Source: Polyangiaceae bacterium (GTDB lineage Bacteria > Myxococcota_A > Polyangia > Polyangiales > Polyangiaceae). From it: DNA of 64,000 nt. Made by a program: the position numbers and the translations under genes. The notes under the pieces are model-generated. The model was not told where the DNA came from and did no database searches. It saw only the letters and a program-made list of their open reading frames with translations. The stretch is taken from contig JADJXL010000002.1 in NCBI GenBank assembly GCA_016715885.1, positions 434,001 through 498,000 on the forward strand, in the 5' to 3' direction. Position 1 is the first letter of the stretch. Every line of letters starts with the position of its first letter. This document shows positions 1 to 9,341 of the stretch, piece by piece.

Positions 1-369
1 CACGATCGAGCGAATGTCTTCACCGTGGATGTGCTCCATGGCGATGAAGTACGTGCCGTCGACCTGACCGACGTCGAAGGTCTGCACGATGTTCGGATGC
101 GACATCGACGCTGCAACGCGCGCTTCGTGCAGCAGCATGTCGATGAACGCTTTGTCCTGGTTCATCGACGGCAAGATGCGCTTGATGACGATGAGCTTTT
201 CAAAGCCGCCCGCGGAACGTTGCAGCGCGAGAAAGATTTCGGCCATTCCGCCGGATGCGAGTCGGCGCAGAAGTGTGTACTTGCCGAACTGACGTGGCAG
301 ATTTTCCGTAGCTGCGGGCGGAACTATCCCGAAGTTTTCTTTGGGCTCTCCATCCGCTTGCTGCACCAT
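1..369 (-). CDS. Serine/threonine protein kinase, N-terminal part (runs off the left edge)
   Basis: Reverse-strand reading from an ATG at 367-369 stays open for 123 codons to the window edge. It gives a classic Hanks-type kinase N-lobe: a glycine-rich loop (LRRLASGGMAEIFLAL, about residues 36-51), the ATP-anchoring lysine in VIKRI, the alpha-C glutamate in LLHEARVAA, and the hinge entry YFIAMEHI. A ~30-residue leader precedes the domain. Family knowledge: kinases of this type phosphorylate Ser/Thr on regulatory partners and are greatly expanded in myxobacteria. The catalytic loop and everything after it lie outside the window, so activity and any fused sensor domain cannot be judged. It is divergent from the phosphoesterase gene that begins at 428, leaving about 58 bp for both promoters. 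Confidence 0.9.
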   Translation of the reverse strand, partial: MVQQADGEPKENFGIVPPAATENLPRQFGKYTLLRRLASGGMAEIFLALQRSAGGFEKLIVIKRILPSMNQDKAFIDMLLHEARVAASMSHPNIVQTFDVGQVDGTYFIAMEHIHGEDIRSIV

Positions 370-427
370 CGATGCGTTCCCTGGATTCCGACGGCTAGGG
401 CGTGCATCATGCCAATGACGGTGCGTA

Positions 428-1849
428 ATGTCGACGGATTCTTACAGTAAGTTCCGCGTTGGATCGCGCGGGGGCACGGCGACGCTTCTCGAAGGCGTGA
501 CGCGTGGCAGTAGCAGAAGAAGCGCGGAGCGTTTCTCGATAGGCAAGTGGACGCGGTTTGCACGTATCGCGTGCCCGTTTGTCGCCGGCGCGGTCATCGC
601 GATCGGGCCTGACCCAGCGCATGCGGCGTCCATCACGAAGGGCCCCTATCTGCAAGCGCTCGGCCAAAAGGCCGTCACGATCAAACTCGAAGTGTCGATG
701 CCCGAAACCGTGACCATCGACGTCACGGGGCCGGCCAATTTCAAAGCGACGCGTTCGTCCGAGTCCGCCAAGCGGTTTCACTCGGTACGCATCGATGGTT
801 TGTCGCCAGGCACGACCTACGACTACAAAGTAACGGCGAGCGGCACGGAAAGCGCTTCGGCGAGTTTCACCACGGCCCCCGCGGAAAACAAGCCATTCAA
901 GTTCGTCGTTTACGGGGACAACCGATCCGACGCTTCGACGCACGCCGCCATCGTGCGGATGATCGAAAAAGCTCCCGCCGATTTCCTCGTGCACACCGGC
1001 GACATGGTGCAAACGGGCGACAACGCGAGCGAGTGGCAAGAGTTTTTCCAGATCGAAAACAAGCTCCTCGCCAGTCGATGCATCTTCGTCGCCGTCGGAA
1101 ACCACGAGCTGACGACGCCCGATCCCACGGGGCAAGTCACGTTTTTGCGGTACTTCGCCAGCGTCGAAGACGACGGACGCGAGCGCCCCCATCTTTACGG
1201 ATCGTTTCGTTGGGCGAACACGAGGTTCTTCATGCTCAACGCCATGGACACGTGGACGGGCGACGAGCGCGAGTGGCTGAAGAGCGAGCTTGCATCGGCC
1301 ATGAACGAACCCGGGCTCGTGCATCGCATCGTCGTCCTCCATCACGGACCGTTCTCCAGCGGCCGACATGGCAACAACGTCCGGCTGCATCGCAACGGAA
1401 TCGTCGACATCTTGCGCGACCACAAAGTGAGCCTCGTGCTCGCCGGGCACGATCACCTCTACGACCGCGGCGAGGGGCAAGGCATCAAGTACATCGTGTC
1501 CGGAGGCGCGGGGGCACCGCTTTACTCGCGCGGAAAAGGCACTCCCGAAACGCAAAAGTTCGAGTCGGTGAACCACTACCTCGAAGTCGCCGTCGACGGA
1601 GATACCGTGAGCATCGACGCTCGAAGGGCAAGCGGCAGCATCATCGAGCGCTGCTCGTTCAAGGGTCTCGAGAAGTGGTCGTGCAATTCGCCTGACGAAA
1701 AACCGGCATCCACCACGCCGCGCCCCGTTGAACGAAGTGCTTCGGCGTGTGTTTGCTCGCTCCCCGGCGCCGCGTCTTCCACGACCGCAGCACAGCCTCT
1801 CGCCTGGCTCGCGACTCTGCTCTTGATCGCTTGGCGCAGGCAACGATAA
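428..1849 (+). CDS. Secreted calcineurin-like metallophosphoesterase (purple acid phosphatase-like) with MYXO-CTERM-like tail
   Basis: 473 aa. After a long basic N-terminus comes a hydrophobic signal segment ending near PAHA|A (about residue 67), so the protein is exported. A Fn3-like N-domain of purple acid phosphatases follows (about 68-150), then the metallophosphoesterase core with its metal-ligand blocks in order: VVYGDNR, VHTGDMVQTGD, AVGNHE, VVLHHGPFSS and LAGHDHLYDRG. The C-terminus has a Cys pair (ACVC), a spacer, a hydrophobic helix (LAWLATLLLIAW) and RRQR, the layout of the MYXO-CTERM sorting tail; known for that family, such proteins are processed and displayed at the cell surface. 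A GTG at 497 would give a shorter, more usual signal peptide and is an alternative start. Likely hydrolyses phosphate esters outside the cytoplasm; substrate unknown. Confidence 0.9.
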   Translation: MSTDSYSKFRVGSRGGTATLLEGVTRGSSRRSAERFSIGKWTRFARIACPFVAGAVIAIGPDPAHAASITKGPYLQALGQKAVTIKLEVSMPETVTIDVTGPANFKATRSSESAKRFHSVRIDGLSPGTTYDYKVTASGTESASASFTTAPAENKPFKFVVYGDNRSDASTHAAIVRMIEKAPADFLVHTGDMVQTGDNASEWQEFFQIENKLLASRCIFVAVGNHELTTPDPTGQVTFLRYFASVEDDGRERPHLYGSFRWANTRFFMLNAMDTWTGDEREWLKSELASAMNEPGLVHRIVVLHHGPFSSGRHGNNVRLHRNGIVDILRDHKVSLVLAGHDHLYDRGEGQGIKYIVSGGAGAPLYSRGKGTPETQKFESVNHYLEVAVDGDTVSIDARRASGSIIERCSFKGLEKWSCNSPDEKPASTTPRPVERSASACVCSLPGAASSTTAAQPLAWLATLLLIAWRRQR

Positions 1850-1858
1850 CCTCCGCCC

Positions 1859-2464
1859 ATGCGTCGCTCGGTTTCGCTCGTTTCGACCGCGTCCAAAATC
1901 GCCCTCGTTGGCTGCATCGTTTTCGGCAGCGCTGCTTTGGGCTGCGCGACGTATCACGACGATCTCATGCGAGCGCGCGCTCACTACGACGCCAACCAGC
2001 ACGAGAAAGCACTCGCGCTCTTCCGCGTGCTCGAACCCGACATCGATTCGCTCTCCACGGGCGAACAAGCACAATACGCGTACCTGCGTGGCATGACGGA
2101 CTATCGACTCGCCGGCTCGTCGCTGACGTCCAACGTGACCGGCGGAGCGGCCGATCCCAAGAAGGCGTACCGGACAAACGCTCGCCATTGGCTCGCCATC
2201 GCCGCAGCGATCGAAAAAGAGACGCCCGGAGGCCTCACGCCCGAAGAAAAGACGCGTCTCACAGAGTCGCTCGATGATCTGAACAAGGACGTTTACGGTG
2301 GGGCCGAAAGCCTCGAAGAAGACGTAAAGAAGGACGAGAAGAAGCCTGCTGATGGTGCAGCGACGCCACCTGCCGATGCGTCTGCAGCAGCTCCGCCTGG
2401 TGCGCCCGCAGCTCCGCCTGGCGCGCCCATGCCAGCAGCTCCTCCGGCTGGGTCACCCAAGTAG
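1859..2464 (+). CDS. Putative lipoprotein with helical repeat region and Ala/Pro-rich tail
   Basis: 201 aa. The N-terminus is a lipoprotein signal (basic MRRS, hydrophobic stretch, lipobox ALGC), predicting acylation at Cys29. The next ~100 residues are helical and TPR-like (ARAHYDANQHEKALALF, then YLRGMTDYRLA), followed by an acidic/lysine stretch and a 50-residue Ala/Pro/Gly tail. It starts 9 bp after the phosphoesterase stop, so the two are probably co-transcribed. No enzymatic motif is visible; a scaffold or envelope role is only inference. Confidence 0.8.
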   Translation: MRRSVSLVSTASKIALVGCIVFGSAALGCATYHDDLMRARAHYDANQHEKALALFRVLEPDIDSLSTGEQAQYAYLRGMTDYRLAGSSLTSNVTGGAADPKKAYRTNARHWLAIAAAIEKETPGGLTPEEKTRLTESLDDLNKDVYGGAESLEEDVKKDEKKPADGAATPPADASAAAPPGAPAAPPGAPMPAAPPAGSPK

Positions 2465-2489
2465 GCGCGGAAAAAGCACGCTTACCTGA

Positions 2490-2705
2490 TCAGGACGATC
2501 CCATGCGAAGAGCGTGGATCTCGTCCTTCAGTTTCAGCTTCTGCTTCTTGAGGTCGGCGACTTCGATTTGCTCGGCGGGTGTCAGGTAGACGCGGCGTGC
2601 GAGCTCTTGGATCCGTGCATCGAGCGATCGGTGAAGCGCCTCCACTTCGCTCAGGCGGTCGGCCCCAGACTCGGCTCCTTGCGACAACTGAACCTGCTTC
2701 GTCAT
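2490..2705 (-). CDS. Small DUF465/YdcH-like protein
   Basis: 71 aa from the ATG at 2703-2705, chosen because GGAGGTGGGC sits directly upstream as a strong ribosome site; an upstream in-frame ATG (2771) lacks one. The C-terminal half is a basic/acidic coiled coil (EVEALHRSLDARIQELARRV, then LTPAEQIEVADLKKQKLKLK, then DEIHAL) typical of the DUF465/YdcH family, in which short helical-hairpin proteins of ~70-75 aa end with a conserved LKKxKLxLKDEI-type segment. The function of that family is not established. It is convergent with the lipoprotein gene on its left and divergent from the TPR lipoprotein on its right. Confidence 0.8.
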   Translation of the reverse strand: MTKQVQLSQGAESGADRLSEVEALHRSLDARIQELARRVYLTPAEQIEVADLKKQKLKLKDEIHALRMGSS

Positions 2706-2878
2706 GCCCACCTCCAGATGGGGCCCCGCGCGTTGCGATGGGCCCGCTTGCTGGTCCACCGAGCCACTCACCGCACCCTGGGCGAGCGCTCATGAGACTT
2801 CGAGAATATCCTAGACTCGTGCTGGCAGGATCCTCTTTTCACCGTGGTGTTCGTCGAGGGGCATTGCAACACCGCGAC

Positions 2879-4054
2879 GTGGGGTTCGTCCACGATGCGC
2901 TCGTTCGCGCGCCAATGATGTTGATCGTCACGATGTTGACGTTGCCTGCTGCATGCACGCCTGCCGGGCAGTCGTCCTCGGTGAAGTCGGCAAAGGACAA
3001 GAAGCCCGAGCAGGTGATCGAAGTGCCGACCGTCGTCGTGACGCCGCTCGGGGACGAAGAGATCAAGGCCGAGTTCGAGCGTGCGCAGAAATTGCTTTTG
3101 GCGGGCGAATATCGAACGGCGGCGGAGATATTCGACAAACTCGCCAAGGCGAGACCGGGTACGGACGTCGAGGCGCCGTGTTTGTACAATGCGGCCATTG
3201 CGTACGAATCGTTTGGCGCTTGGGACGATGCGCTTTCGCGTCTTCGTGAAGTGCTTCGGCGCTTTCCGGGCTACGCGTTCGAGCGCAATGCGCTCATGCG
3301 CACGGGGCGCATTCTCGCGCACGTGGAGCGATGGAGCGAGCTCGTGGCGGTTATGGACAGGCTCCTTCTACGAACGGATCTCGCGCGGCTCGAAATGGTG
3401 GAAGTGCGAGGAATGCGCGGTCTCGGGCTCGTCGAGCAGGACATGGTGGACGAGGCATTGCGGGAAGTGTCGATTGCGCGGGACATCATCGAGCGGGAAA
3501 GGTTTGGCGAGGCGGGCAAACCGCCCATCGAGCTTGCCGTGGTATGGTTTGCCCTGGGCGAGGTCCGTCGGAAGAAGAGCGAGCAAATCGTATTCGTTCC
3601 GTCGCCTGCCAATTATGGCGAAACGCTCGAGCGGCGTTGTCAGGGGTTGCTCGATGCGCAACGCGCGTACACGGACGCAATGCGGAGCCTCGACGCACGC
3701 TGGACGGCGATGGCGGGATACCGTTTGGGGCAACTTTATCAGGATTTGTATCGAGACGTGATGCAAGCGCCTCCGCCGAAGCAAGCGGATACGTTACGAA
3801 AGAAGCAACTCTTCGAGGGGGCGATGCGGCTTCGGTATCGTGTGCTTCTCGAAAAGGGCCTCGACATGATGAAGGGGACGGTGCGCATGGCGGATCGTAC
3901 GGGGGAATCATCGGCGTGGGTATCGCGGGCGCGTGAGGCCGAACGGGCGCTCGAAATGGCGCTTGCCGATGAAAAAGCGGCGCTTGCGAAGATGCCGTTT
4001 ACCGAAGACGAGCTTCGCGAGGCGCTCGAGGACTTGAAGAAGAAGAAGCCTTGA
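2879..4054 (+). CDS. TPR-containing lipoprotein
   Basis: The reading frame is open from 2579, but the first exported-looking segment is MMLIVTMLTLPAAC, so the true start is near there. GTG 2879 (adds an arginine ahead of the hydrophobic run), ATG 2915 and ATG 2792 are the candidates, and none has a clear Shine-Dalgarno. Lipobox LPAAC predicts an acylated cysteine. The mature part is about 370 aa of helical tetratricopeptide-like units (for example KLLLAGEYRTAAEIFDKLAK, YNAAIAYESFGAWDDALSRL, YRLGQLYQDLY), ending in a Lys-rich tail. TPR arrays bind other proteins; no partner can be named. The stop codon directly abuts the stop of the convergent VWA gene. Confidence 0.8.
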   Translation: MGFVHDALVRAPMMLIVTMLTLPAACTPAGQSSSVKSAKDKKPEQVIEVPTVVVTPLGDEEIKAEFERAQKLLLAGEYRTAAEIFDKLAKARPGTDVEAPCLYNAAIAYESFGAWDDALSRLREVLRRFPGYAFERNALMRTGRILAHVERWSELVAVMDRLLLRTDLARLEMVEVRGMRGLGLVEQDMVDEALREVSIARDIIERERFGEAGKPPIELAVVWFALGEVRRKKSEQIVFVPSPANYGETLERRCQGLLDAQRAYTDAMRSLDARWTAMAGYRLGQLYQDLYRDVMQAPPPKQADTLRKKQLFEGAMRLRYRVLLEKGLDMMKGTVRMADRTGESSAWVSRAREAERALEMALADEKAALAKMPFTEDELREALEDLKKKKP

Positions 4055-5212
4055 TCAGTTTATGATGGGTTTGCATCCGAAGAAGACGTCGATGCGGCCC
4101 TGTTTGTCTTGCCGCGCCAAGTCGCAAGATGCGGGGCACAATTTGATTTTTTCTGGGGCGATCGGATCGTCGTAATACCATCCGGGCAATTGCCCACAAT
4201 CGTTTACGTTGTCGGCATGAGGTATTTCGGTTTGCGTGCCGTCGTCCGCCACGTGTTTGACGACCACCTTGTCGAGCTCGAGAGGCTCGTTTCCGGGCGG
4301 AGTGGGGATCACGTATTCGCAAGCCAAGGCGGTGGCTCGAATCTCCGCCATTTTTTGCGCGAATTGATTGATGTTTCCCGTGACGTCGTACGCTTTGCCC
4401 GTTCCACCCGCGGCCGCAATTTGATCGAGGTTCAGAATGCTCGCGCCGTTGATTGCAATGACGTACGTCTCGACGGAGCTGGATTCGTACGCGGTCTTGA
4501 CGGCCTGGGAGATGACGGCAATGTTGTTTTGTTGCGCTGGACAACTATTGGGATCGCCGTCGCTGGCGAAGACGACGATGACCTTGTGATTCGGCTGCGC
4601 CATTTGTTCTTGGGCTGCTGCCCATAACGTTCCTTCGAGCGCTCCGTACATCGGGGTCGATCCGCCATTGGGCAACTGTGAATCGATCGAAGCAACCAAA
4701 GCCGGTGCATTTTGAGGCAGGACGTCGAGCGCAACGGAGAGCTTCTGGTAATGTAGTGGATTGCAGACGAACGCGTCGGGCGGCGTATCGATGGGGAAGT
4801 AGAGGATTCCTACGCGAATGCCGTCCGACGCAGGATCTTGGACGAATTGCTTCAACGCGGTCGTCGCACCGAGCCAATTGGCACCGTACATGCTTCCCGA
4901 ACGGTCGAGGAGCACGATGATATCCAAATCCACGGGCTGCGCTGCGCTTCCTGTTTGGGCACAAGCATCGAGCTCTTCCTCGGTGGGCATGCCCGGATTG
5001 AAAGTCAGATCGTCGCCTCCTCCGGTATTTTCCGAATGCGGCGCTCCGCCAGCGCCTCCACCGCCTGCCCCGCCAGAACCGGCGATCGTCAAATTGGCCG
5101 CTGGTGTGGCGCGGTCATCCGTGATCGCACTGCAAGCCAAGTGATTGACGAGGACGAACGACACACCGAACGCGCAGCTCCTGATGGCATTGCTTCGCAA
5201 TTGGAAAAACAT
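4055..5212 (-). CDS. von Willebrand factor A domain lipoprotein
   Basis: 385 aa from the ATG at 5210-5212, preferred over an ATG 15 bases upstream because CAGGGGGTGCC precedes it. Signal peptide with a Cys at the end of VNHLAC, then a Gly/Ala linker (SGGAGGGGAGGAP). The VWA domain starts around residue 95: the MIDAS metal site is visible as LLDRSGSM, with a later conserved Asp in VVFASDGDPNSC. The C-terminal ~90 residues have several cysteines. VWA domains bind protein ligands through a divalent cation. Related lipoproteins with this layout are frequent in Polyangiaceae (general knowledge); the exact role is unknown. Confidence 0.85.
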   Translation of the reverse strand: MFFQLRSNAIRSCAFGVSFVLVNHLACSAITDDRATPAANLTIAGSGGAGGGGAGGAPHSENTGGGDDLTFNPGMPTEEELDACAQTGSAAQPVDLDIIVLLDRSGSMYGANWLGATTALKQFVQDPASDGIRVGILYFPIDTPPDAFVCNPLHYQKLSVALDVLPQNAPALVASIDSQLPNGGSTPMYGALEGTLWAAAQEQMAQPNHKVIVVFASDGDPNSCPAQQNNIAVISQAVKTAYESSSVETYVIAINGASILNLDQIAAAGGTGKAYDVTGNINQFAQKMAEIRATALACEYVIPTPPGNEPLELDKVVVKHVADDGTQTEIPHADNVNDCGQLPGWYYDDPIAPEKIKLCPASCDLARQDKQGRIDVFFGCKPIIN

Positions 5213-5382
5213 GGCACCCCCTGCCAAATTGTAAAATCGGGCAAATCGGCACGTTCAGGCAATAAGCATGAATTGCCAAGCCCGACCGCGAGCGAGGATG
5301 GTGCACTTTGATGGATTTCGACGCGGAGTGGGATGACAATGCGTCGAATTTCATTAGTGGGGTGTGGACGTGACGAACTCTT

Positions 5383-6048
5383 CTATGGAGCTGCTCGAAC
5401 GTATTCGGCAAGCGCTTTCGCGACCGCCGCAGTCACACTATCGACGTCACCGTTTCCGTCGACGTGAATCAACCGATCCTTGCCGATGAGATCTTCGGCC
5501 TTCAGATATGCCCGCGCCAGTCGCGCCTGAAGCTCCGGCTCCTCGTAAAGATCACTTGCCCCGCCACGCATCTTGCGTCGATGCTCGGCGACGTCCGGAT
5601 CGACATCGATCACGATGGTGATGTCGGGCTGCACGGCAAATCGATTACATTCGCGAATCCACGAAACGAAGTTCTTCCTTTCGACATCGTCATCGATACC
5701 AATCGACTGATAAATGATACTCGAAAGCTCGTATCTGTCCGAGATGACCACGTAGCCATCTCGCAAATGCGGACAAATCTCGCTTTCGAGGTGGTCGATT
5801 CGATCGGCCGCAAAAAGCAGCGTGAGCGCCGCTTCTCGATGTTGTGACGGCAAGTTCACGCGTTGCTTCAGCATGAGCCGCAACAACGAGCCCATCGGCC
5901 CGCCGCTCGGTTCACCCGTGACGTGCACGAGCCTTCGCCGCGAGCGCAAAAACGATGCATACCTCGCGGCTTGCGTCGTCGTCCCCGCACCGTCGATCCC
6001 CTCGAAAACGACAAACAGTCCGTCGTTGCCATCATCGCCGTCACGCAT
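5383..6048 (-). CDS. tmk: Thymidylate kinase (dTMP kinase), variant P-loop
   Basis: 221 aa. Converts dTMP to dTDP in the cytoplasm. The start is the ATG at 6046-6048, 9 nt after GGAG and inside the end of panC (8-nt overlap), so translation is probably coupled. Family signatures: N-terminal FEGIDGAGTTTQ, the dTMP-binding DRY motif in VISDRYELSS, and a C-terminal lid rich in Arg (RRKMRGG). Length matches the ~210-aa family norm. Oddity: the P-loop position that is normally Lys (GxxxxGKT) is Thr23 here (codon 5980-5982, ACG). Some lineages may carry this variant naturally; see findings. Confidence 0.92.
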   Translation of the reverse strand: MRDGDDGNDGLFVVFEGIDGAGTTTQAARYASFLRSRRRLVHVTGEPSGGPMGSLLRLMLKQRVNLPSQHREAALTLLFAADRIDHLESEICPHLRDGYVVISDRYELSSIIYQSIGIDDDVERKNFVSWIRECNRFAVQPDITIVIDVDPDVAEHRRKMRGGASDLYEEPELQARLARAYLKAEDLIGKDRLIHVDGNGDVDSVTAAVAKALAEYVRAAP

Positions 6049-6940
6049 CGCCGACATCTCCTTCGCCTTCACTTTTGATTGGGGCCGGGTCCTCCCCGAG
6101 AACGATGTTGTCGATGAGCCGCGCGCCATTCGTGCGAATCGCCAGCGCCACGAGCGTTCGTTCCGGGGCGGTTTGATCCCCGCCGAACACCCGCAGCGTC
6201 TCCGGATCGGCAGCATCGACGTAATCGATCGAGTCTGCAATGGGCTCGACGCGCGCCCTCACGAGCCGCACGAGCTCTCGAACGCGACGCTCGCCCGCCG
6301 CGAACGCTCGCGCTGCGTCCGACAAGCCTCGAGGGATCGCCGTCGCACGCGCTCGCGCGTCCGCGGACAAGTACGCGTTACGCGAAGACATCGCGAGTCC
6401 ATCTTTTTCGCGCACCGTTGGAACTCCAACGATTTCCACCGGAATGAACAGGTCCCTCACGATGCGTTCGATGACCTTGAGCTGCTGATAATCCTTGCGT
6501 CCAAAGTATGCGATGGACGGCCCAGTGACGATCAGCAGTTTTGCCACGACCGTGGCGACACCTTCGAAGTGACCTGGTCGGTGCGGTCCGCATAGCTCGC
6601 TTGCCAGTGCGCCGACACGAACCCGCGTTTCATCTCCAGGCGGATACATTTCATTTGGCGGCGGAGCAAATACGCCTCGAGCTCCTGCTTCCAGACTCTT
6701 TCGTACGTCGCCGTCCAGGTCCCGTGGATAACGTGCGAAATCTTCGTTGGGGCCGAATTGGGTCGGATTGACAAACACGGAAACTGCGACGAACGCTGCT
6801 CGCTTGCTTGCTTCCTGAACGAGCGTTTGGTGTCCATGATGCAGTGCGCCCATGGTCGGAACGAGCGCCACTTGCTCGCCGCGACGTCGCGCTTCATCGC
6901 AGGCATGACGAAACGCCTCAGCCGAGCGCCAGATGTCCAT
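6041..6940 (-). CDS. panC: Pantoate--beta-alanine ligase (pantothenate synthetase)
   Basis: 299 aa. Joins pantoate and beta-alanine with ATP in the last step of pantothenate synthesis. Start is ATG 6938-6940 (MDIWRSAEAF); the longer open frame upstream is not protein-like. Signature segments in order: VPTMGALHHGH (ATP-binding HxGH), VFVNPTQFGPNEDFARYPR, FEGVATVVAKL, YFGRKDYQQL, and the KMSKS-like loop as DGLAMSSRNAYLS. Full family length (~280 aa). It is the first gene of a two-gene unit with tmk and is divergent from ppk1 across about 110 bp. Confidence 0.96.
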   Translation of the reverse strand: MDIWRSAEAFRHACDEARRRGEQVALVPTMGALHHGHQTLVQEASKRAAFVAVSVFVNPTQFGPNEDFARYPRDLDGDVRKSLEAGARGVFAPPPNEMYPPGDETRVRVGALASELCGPHRPGHFEGVATVVAKLLIVTGPSIAYFGRKDYQQLKVIERIVRDLFIPVEIVGVPTVREKDGLAMSSRNAYLSADARARATAIPRGLSDAARAFAAGERRVRELVRLVRARVEPIADSIDYVDAADPETLRVFGGDQTAPERTLVALAIRTNGARLIDNIVLGEDPAPIKSEGEGDVGDA

Positions 6941-7049
6941 GGCGCTCAAACTAGCAGAAAGAATTCCGCTGCGCGCTTGCACGGATGGCGGGCGGACGCG
7001 GCCCATCCACAGCCTGACCTCGGCGATCCAGCCTGCTAGACTCGACCCC

Positions 7050-9305
7050 GTGACGTTCGAGACACCCCCCACACCCGAGGCAACGCCGATCGCGTCAGCC
7101 CGCACATCGTCGCTTCTGCCTGGTCCTTCCGATCAGTACGATCCGGCGCACTATCTCAACCGCGAGCTTTCGTGGCTCGAATTCAACGGCCGTGTGCTCG
7201 CCGAAGCCGCATCCGCCGAAGTCCCGCTGTATGAACGCCTGAAGTTTCTCGGCATTTTTTTCTCGAATCTCGATGAGTTTTTCATGGTACGCGTCGCGGG
7301 CCTTCAAGCCCAAACGCACCGGACCATCGCCGAGCTTCCGCCCGATGGCCTGAAGCCGCAGGAACAGCTCGTTGCCATCAGCGCCAGGGCGCATGCGCTG
7401 GTCGACAGTGCGTATCGCTTGTGGAACGCGGAGATCCTTCCGGCGCTGCAGCGCGTGGGCATTCGTATCGTGCGTCCGGAAGAACTCGACCCGACCGAGC
7501 TCGCGGCGCAGGACGAACGGTTTCGGACCGACATTTTTCCGATCCTGACGCCGCTCGCAATCGACCCGGGCCATCCATTTCCGCACCTGCGCAACAAGAG
7601 CATCAACTTGGGGATCATGTTCAGCCGTGAACATGACGAGGACGAACCTGGCTTCGGCGTGATCCAAGTTCCTCCCATGCTGAGCCGCCTCATTCGCGTG
7701 AGGGTCGATGGGTGCGCTCGTGCATTCATCCTGCTCGAAGATTTGATCGCTCGTCACGTGAAAGAGTTTTTCCCGGTCTCACGTCTTCGCGGAACCTACC
7801 CATTTCGCGTGACGCGCAACTGGGACCTCGAAATTGACGAAGAGGAGGGCGAGGATCTTTTGGAAACGATCCAAGCCGAGCTTCGTCGTCGCGATCGAGG
7901 CAATGCGGTACGTGTCGAGATCAGTGGCGGGGGCGGAGCTGGGGCGAGTGTTCAGCGCTTGTGTCGTGCCGTTGGTATCGACCCGGAGCTCGATGTGTAT
8001 CGCGTATCGGGGCCACTCAGCATCGCGGATCTCGTGGCCATCGTGGGTGACGATCCGCGGCGCGAGCTTCGGGACGAACCTTTCTCGCCGCATGTTCCGA
8101 GTGCTTTTCGCGATACGGAGGACCTGTTTGCGGTCATTCGCGAGCGCGATGTGCTTTTGCATCATCCGTACGATTCGTTCGATCCGGTTGTGGAGTTCAT
8201 CTCGCGCGCGGCGGACGACCCGAACGTTTTGGCCATCAAACAAACGCTGTACCGAACGGGCGGTGATTCACCGATCGTGAAGGCGCTGGCGCGTGCTGCG
8301 GAGAACGGGAAGCAGGTGACGGCGATCGTCGAGTTGAAAGCTCGATTCGACGAAGCGTCGAACATTCGCTGGGCCCGAACGCTCGAACAAAACGGCGTGC
8401 AGGTGATTTACGGATTGTTGGGGCTCAAAACGCACGTGAAGGCGCTGCTCGTGGTGCGGCGCGAGAAGGACAAGCTGCGGCGTTACGTGCATTTGGCGAC
8501 GGGCAACTACAACCAGCAGACGGCGCGCCTCTACACGGACGTCGGCCTGTTTACGGCGAACCGCGAAATCGGCGAGGACGTGACGTCCATCTTCAACTTG
8601 CTCACGGGCTACAGCGCTCCGCCCAGGTGGAATCGTCTGGTCGTGGCGCCGCTCGGTTTGCACGAAGCGATCCTCGGGCTGATTTCGCGCGAGGCGGAGC
8701 ATGCACGTGCGGGCCGGAAAGCCGAGATCGTCGCGCAGATGAACGCGATCGTGGATGTGGACGTCATCAACGCGCTGTACGCAGCAAGTCAGGCTGGCGT
8801 GGAGATTCGCCTCATCGTACGCGGCGTGTGCTGCTTGAAGCCAGGCATTCCGGGTTTGTCCGAGCGCATCACGGTGCGCGCCATCATCGACCGGTTCCTC
8901 GAGCACAAGCGCGTGTTCCGATTTGCGAACGGTGGCAACGACGAGGTGTACTTTTCGAGCGCGGACTGGATGCCGCGGAACTTCCAGCGTCGCGTCGAAG
9001 TGCTCGTGCCGCTCTTGGATCCCGTGGCCAAAGCGCGTGCCGAGGACATGCTCAACGTGCTTGCGAGCGACAACGTGAAGACGTGGACGCTCGAAGCGGA
9101 TGGTCGGTATACGAAGGTGTCACCTTCGGGAGCGGCTCCGATTCGCGCGCAGCAACGGTTCATCGAGGCAGCTCGAGAACGCCACAAGCCGGGCGACGTG
9201 CTGAGTCGGGGCGGGCGGTTTCACATTTTCCAAGTGGGTCACGGGGAAGGCGAAGAGCTGCGCCGCAAGAACGGGAAGAAGAAGCGAGGGGCGCATTCGG
9301 GGTGA
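7050..9305 (+). CDS. ppk1: Polyphosphate kinase 1
   Basis: 751 aa. Makes inorganic polyphosphate reversibly from ATP. The start is taken as GTG 7050 because the first conserved segment (LNRELSWLEFNGRVL) begins ~35 residues later; the open frame upstream looks non-coding. Both family histidines are present: His462 in GLKTHVKALL (the autophosphorylated one) and His619 in RFLEHKRVF. Other PPK1 blocks: FFSNLDEFFMVRVAGL, LYRTGGDSPIV, ATGNYNQQTARLYTD and SADWMPRNFQRRVE. The C-terminus is basic. It is followed by a long inverted repeat that may end transcription. Polyphosphate is linked to stress and development in myxobacteria (general knowledge). Confidence 0.96.
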   Translation: MTFETPPTPEATPIASARTSSLLPGPSDQYDPAHYLNRELSWLEFNGRVLAEAASAEVPLYERLKFLGIFFSNLDEFFMVRVAGLQAQTHRTIAELPPDGLKPQEQLVAISARAHALVDSAYRLWNAEILPALQRVGIRIVRPEELDPTELAAQDERFRTDIFPILTPLAIDPGHPFPHLRNKSINLGIMFSREHDEDEPGFGVIQVPPMLSRLIRVRVDGCARAFILLEDLIARHVKEFFPVSRLRGTYPFRVTRNWDLEIDEEEGEDLLETIQAELRRRDRGNAVRVEISGGGGAGASVQRLCRAVGIDPELDVYRVSGPLSIADLVAIVGDDPRRELRDEPFSPHVPSAFRDTEDLFAVIRERDVLLHHPYDSFDPVVEFISRAADDPNVLAIKQTLYRTGGDSPIVKALARAAENGKQVTAIVELKARFDEASNIRWARTLEQNGVQVIYGLLGLKTHVKALLVVRREKDKLRRYVHLATGNYNQQTARLYTDVGLFTANREIGEDVTSIFNLLTGYSAPPRWNRLVVAPLGLHEAILGLISREAEHARAGRKAEIVAQMNAIVDVDVINALYAASQAGVEIRLIVRGVCCLKPGIPGLSERITVRAIIDRFLEHKRVFRFANGGNDEVYFSSADWMPRNFQRRVEVLVPLLDPVAKARAEDMLNVLASDNVKTWTLEADGRYTKVSPSGAAPIRAQQRFIEAARERHKPGDVLSRGGRFHIFQVGHGEGEELRRKNGKKKRGAHSG

Positions 9306-9341
9306 GGTCGTGCGGGGACGAAATCCCGCAAAATACCGTGC

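Noticed and set aside
407..2188. 593-codon reverse-strand open frame over the phosphoesterase and lipoprotein genes
   Set aside because: Arg/His/Val-rich shadow of GC-rich codon use; the forward genes have signal peptides and clear domain motifs.
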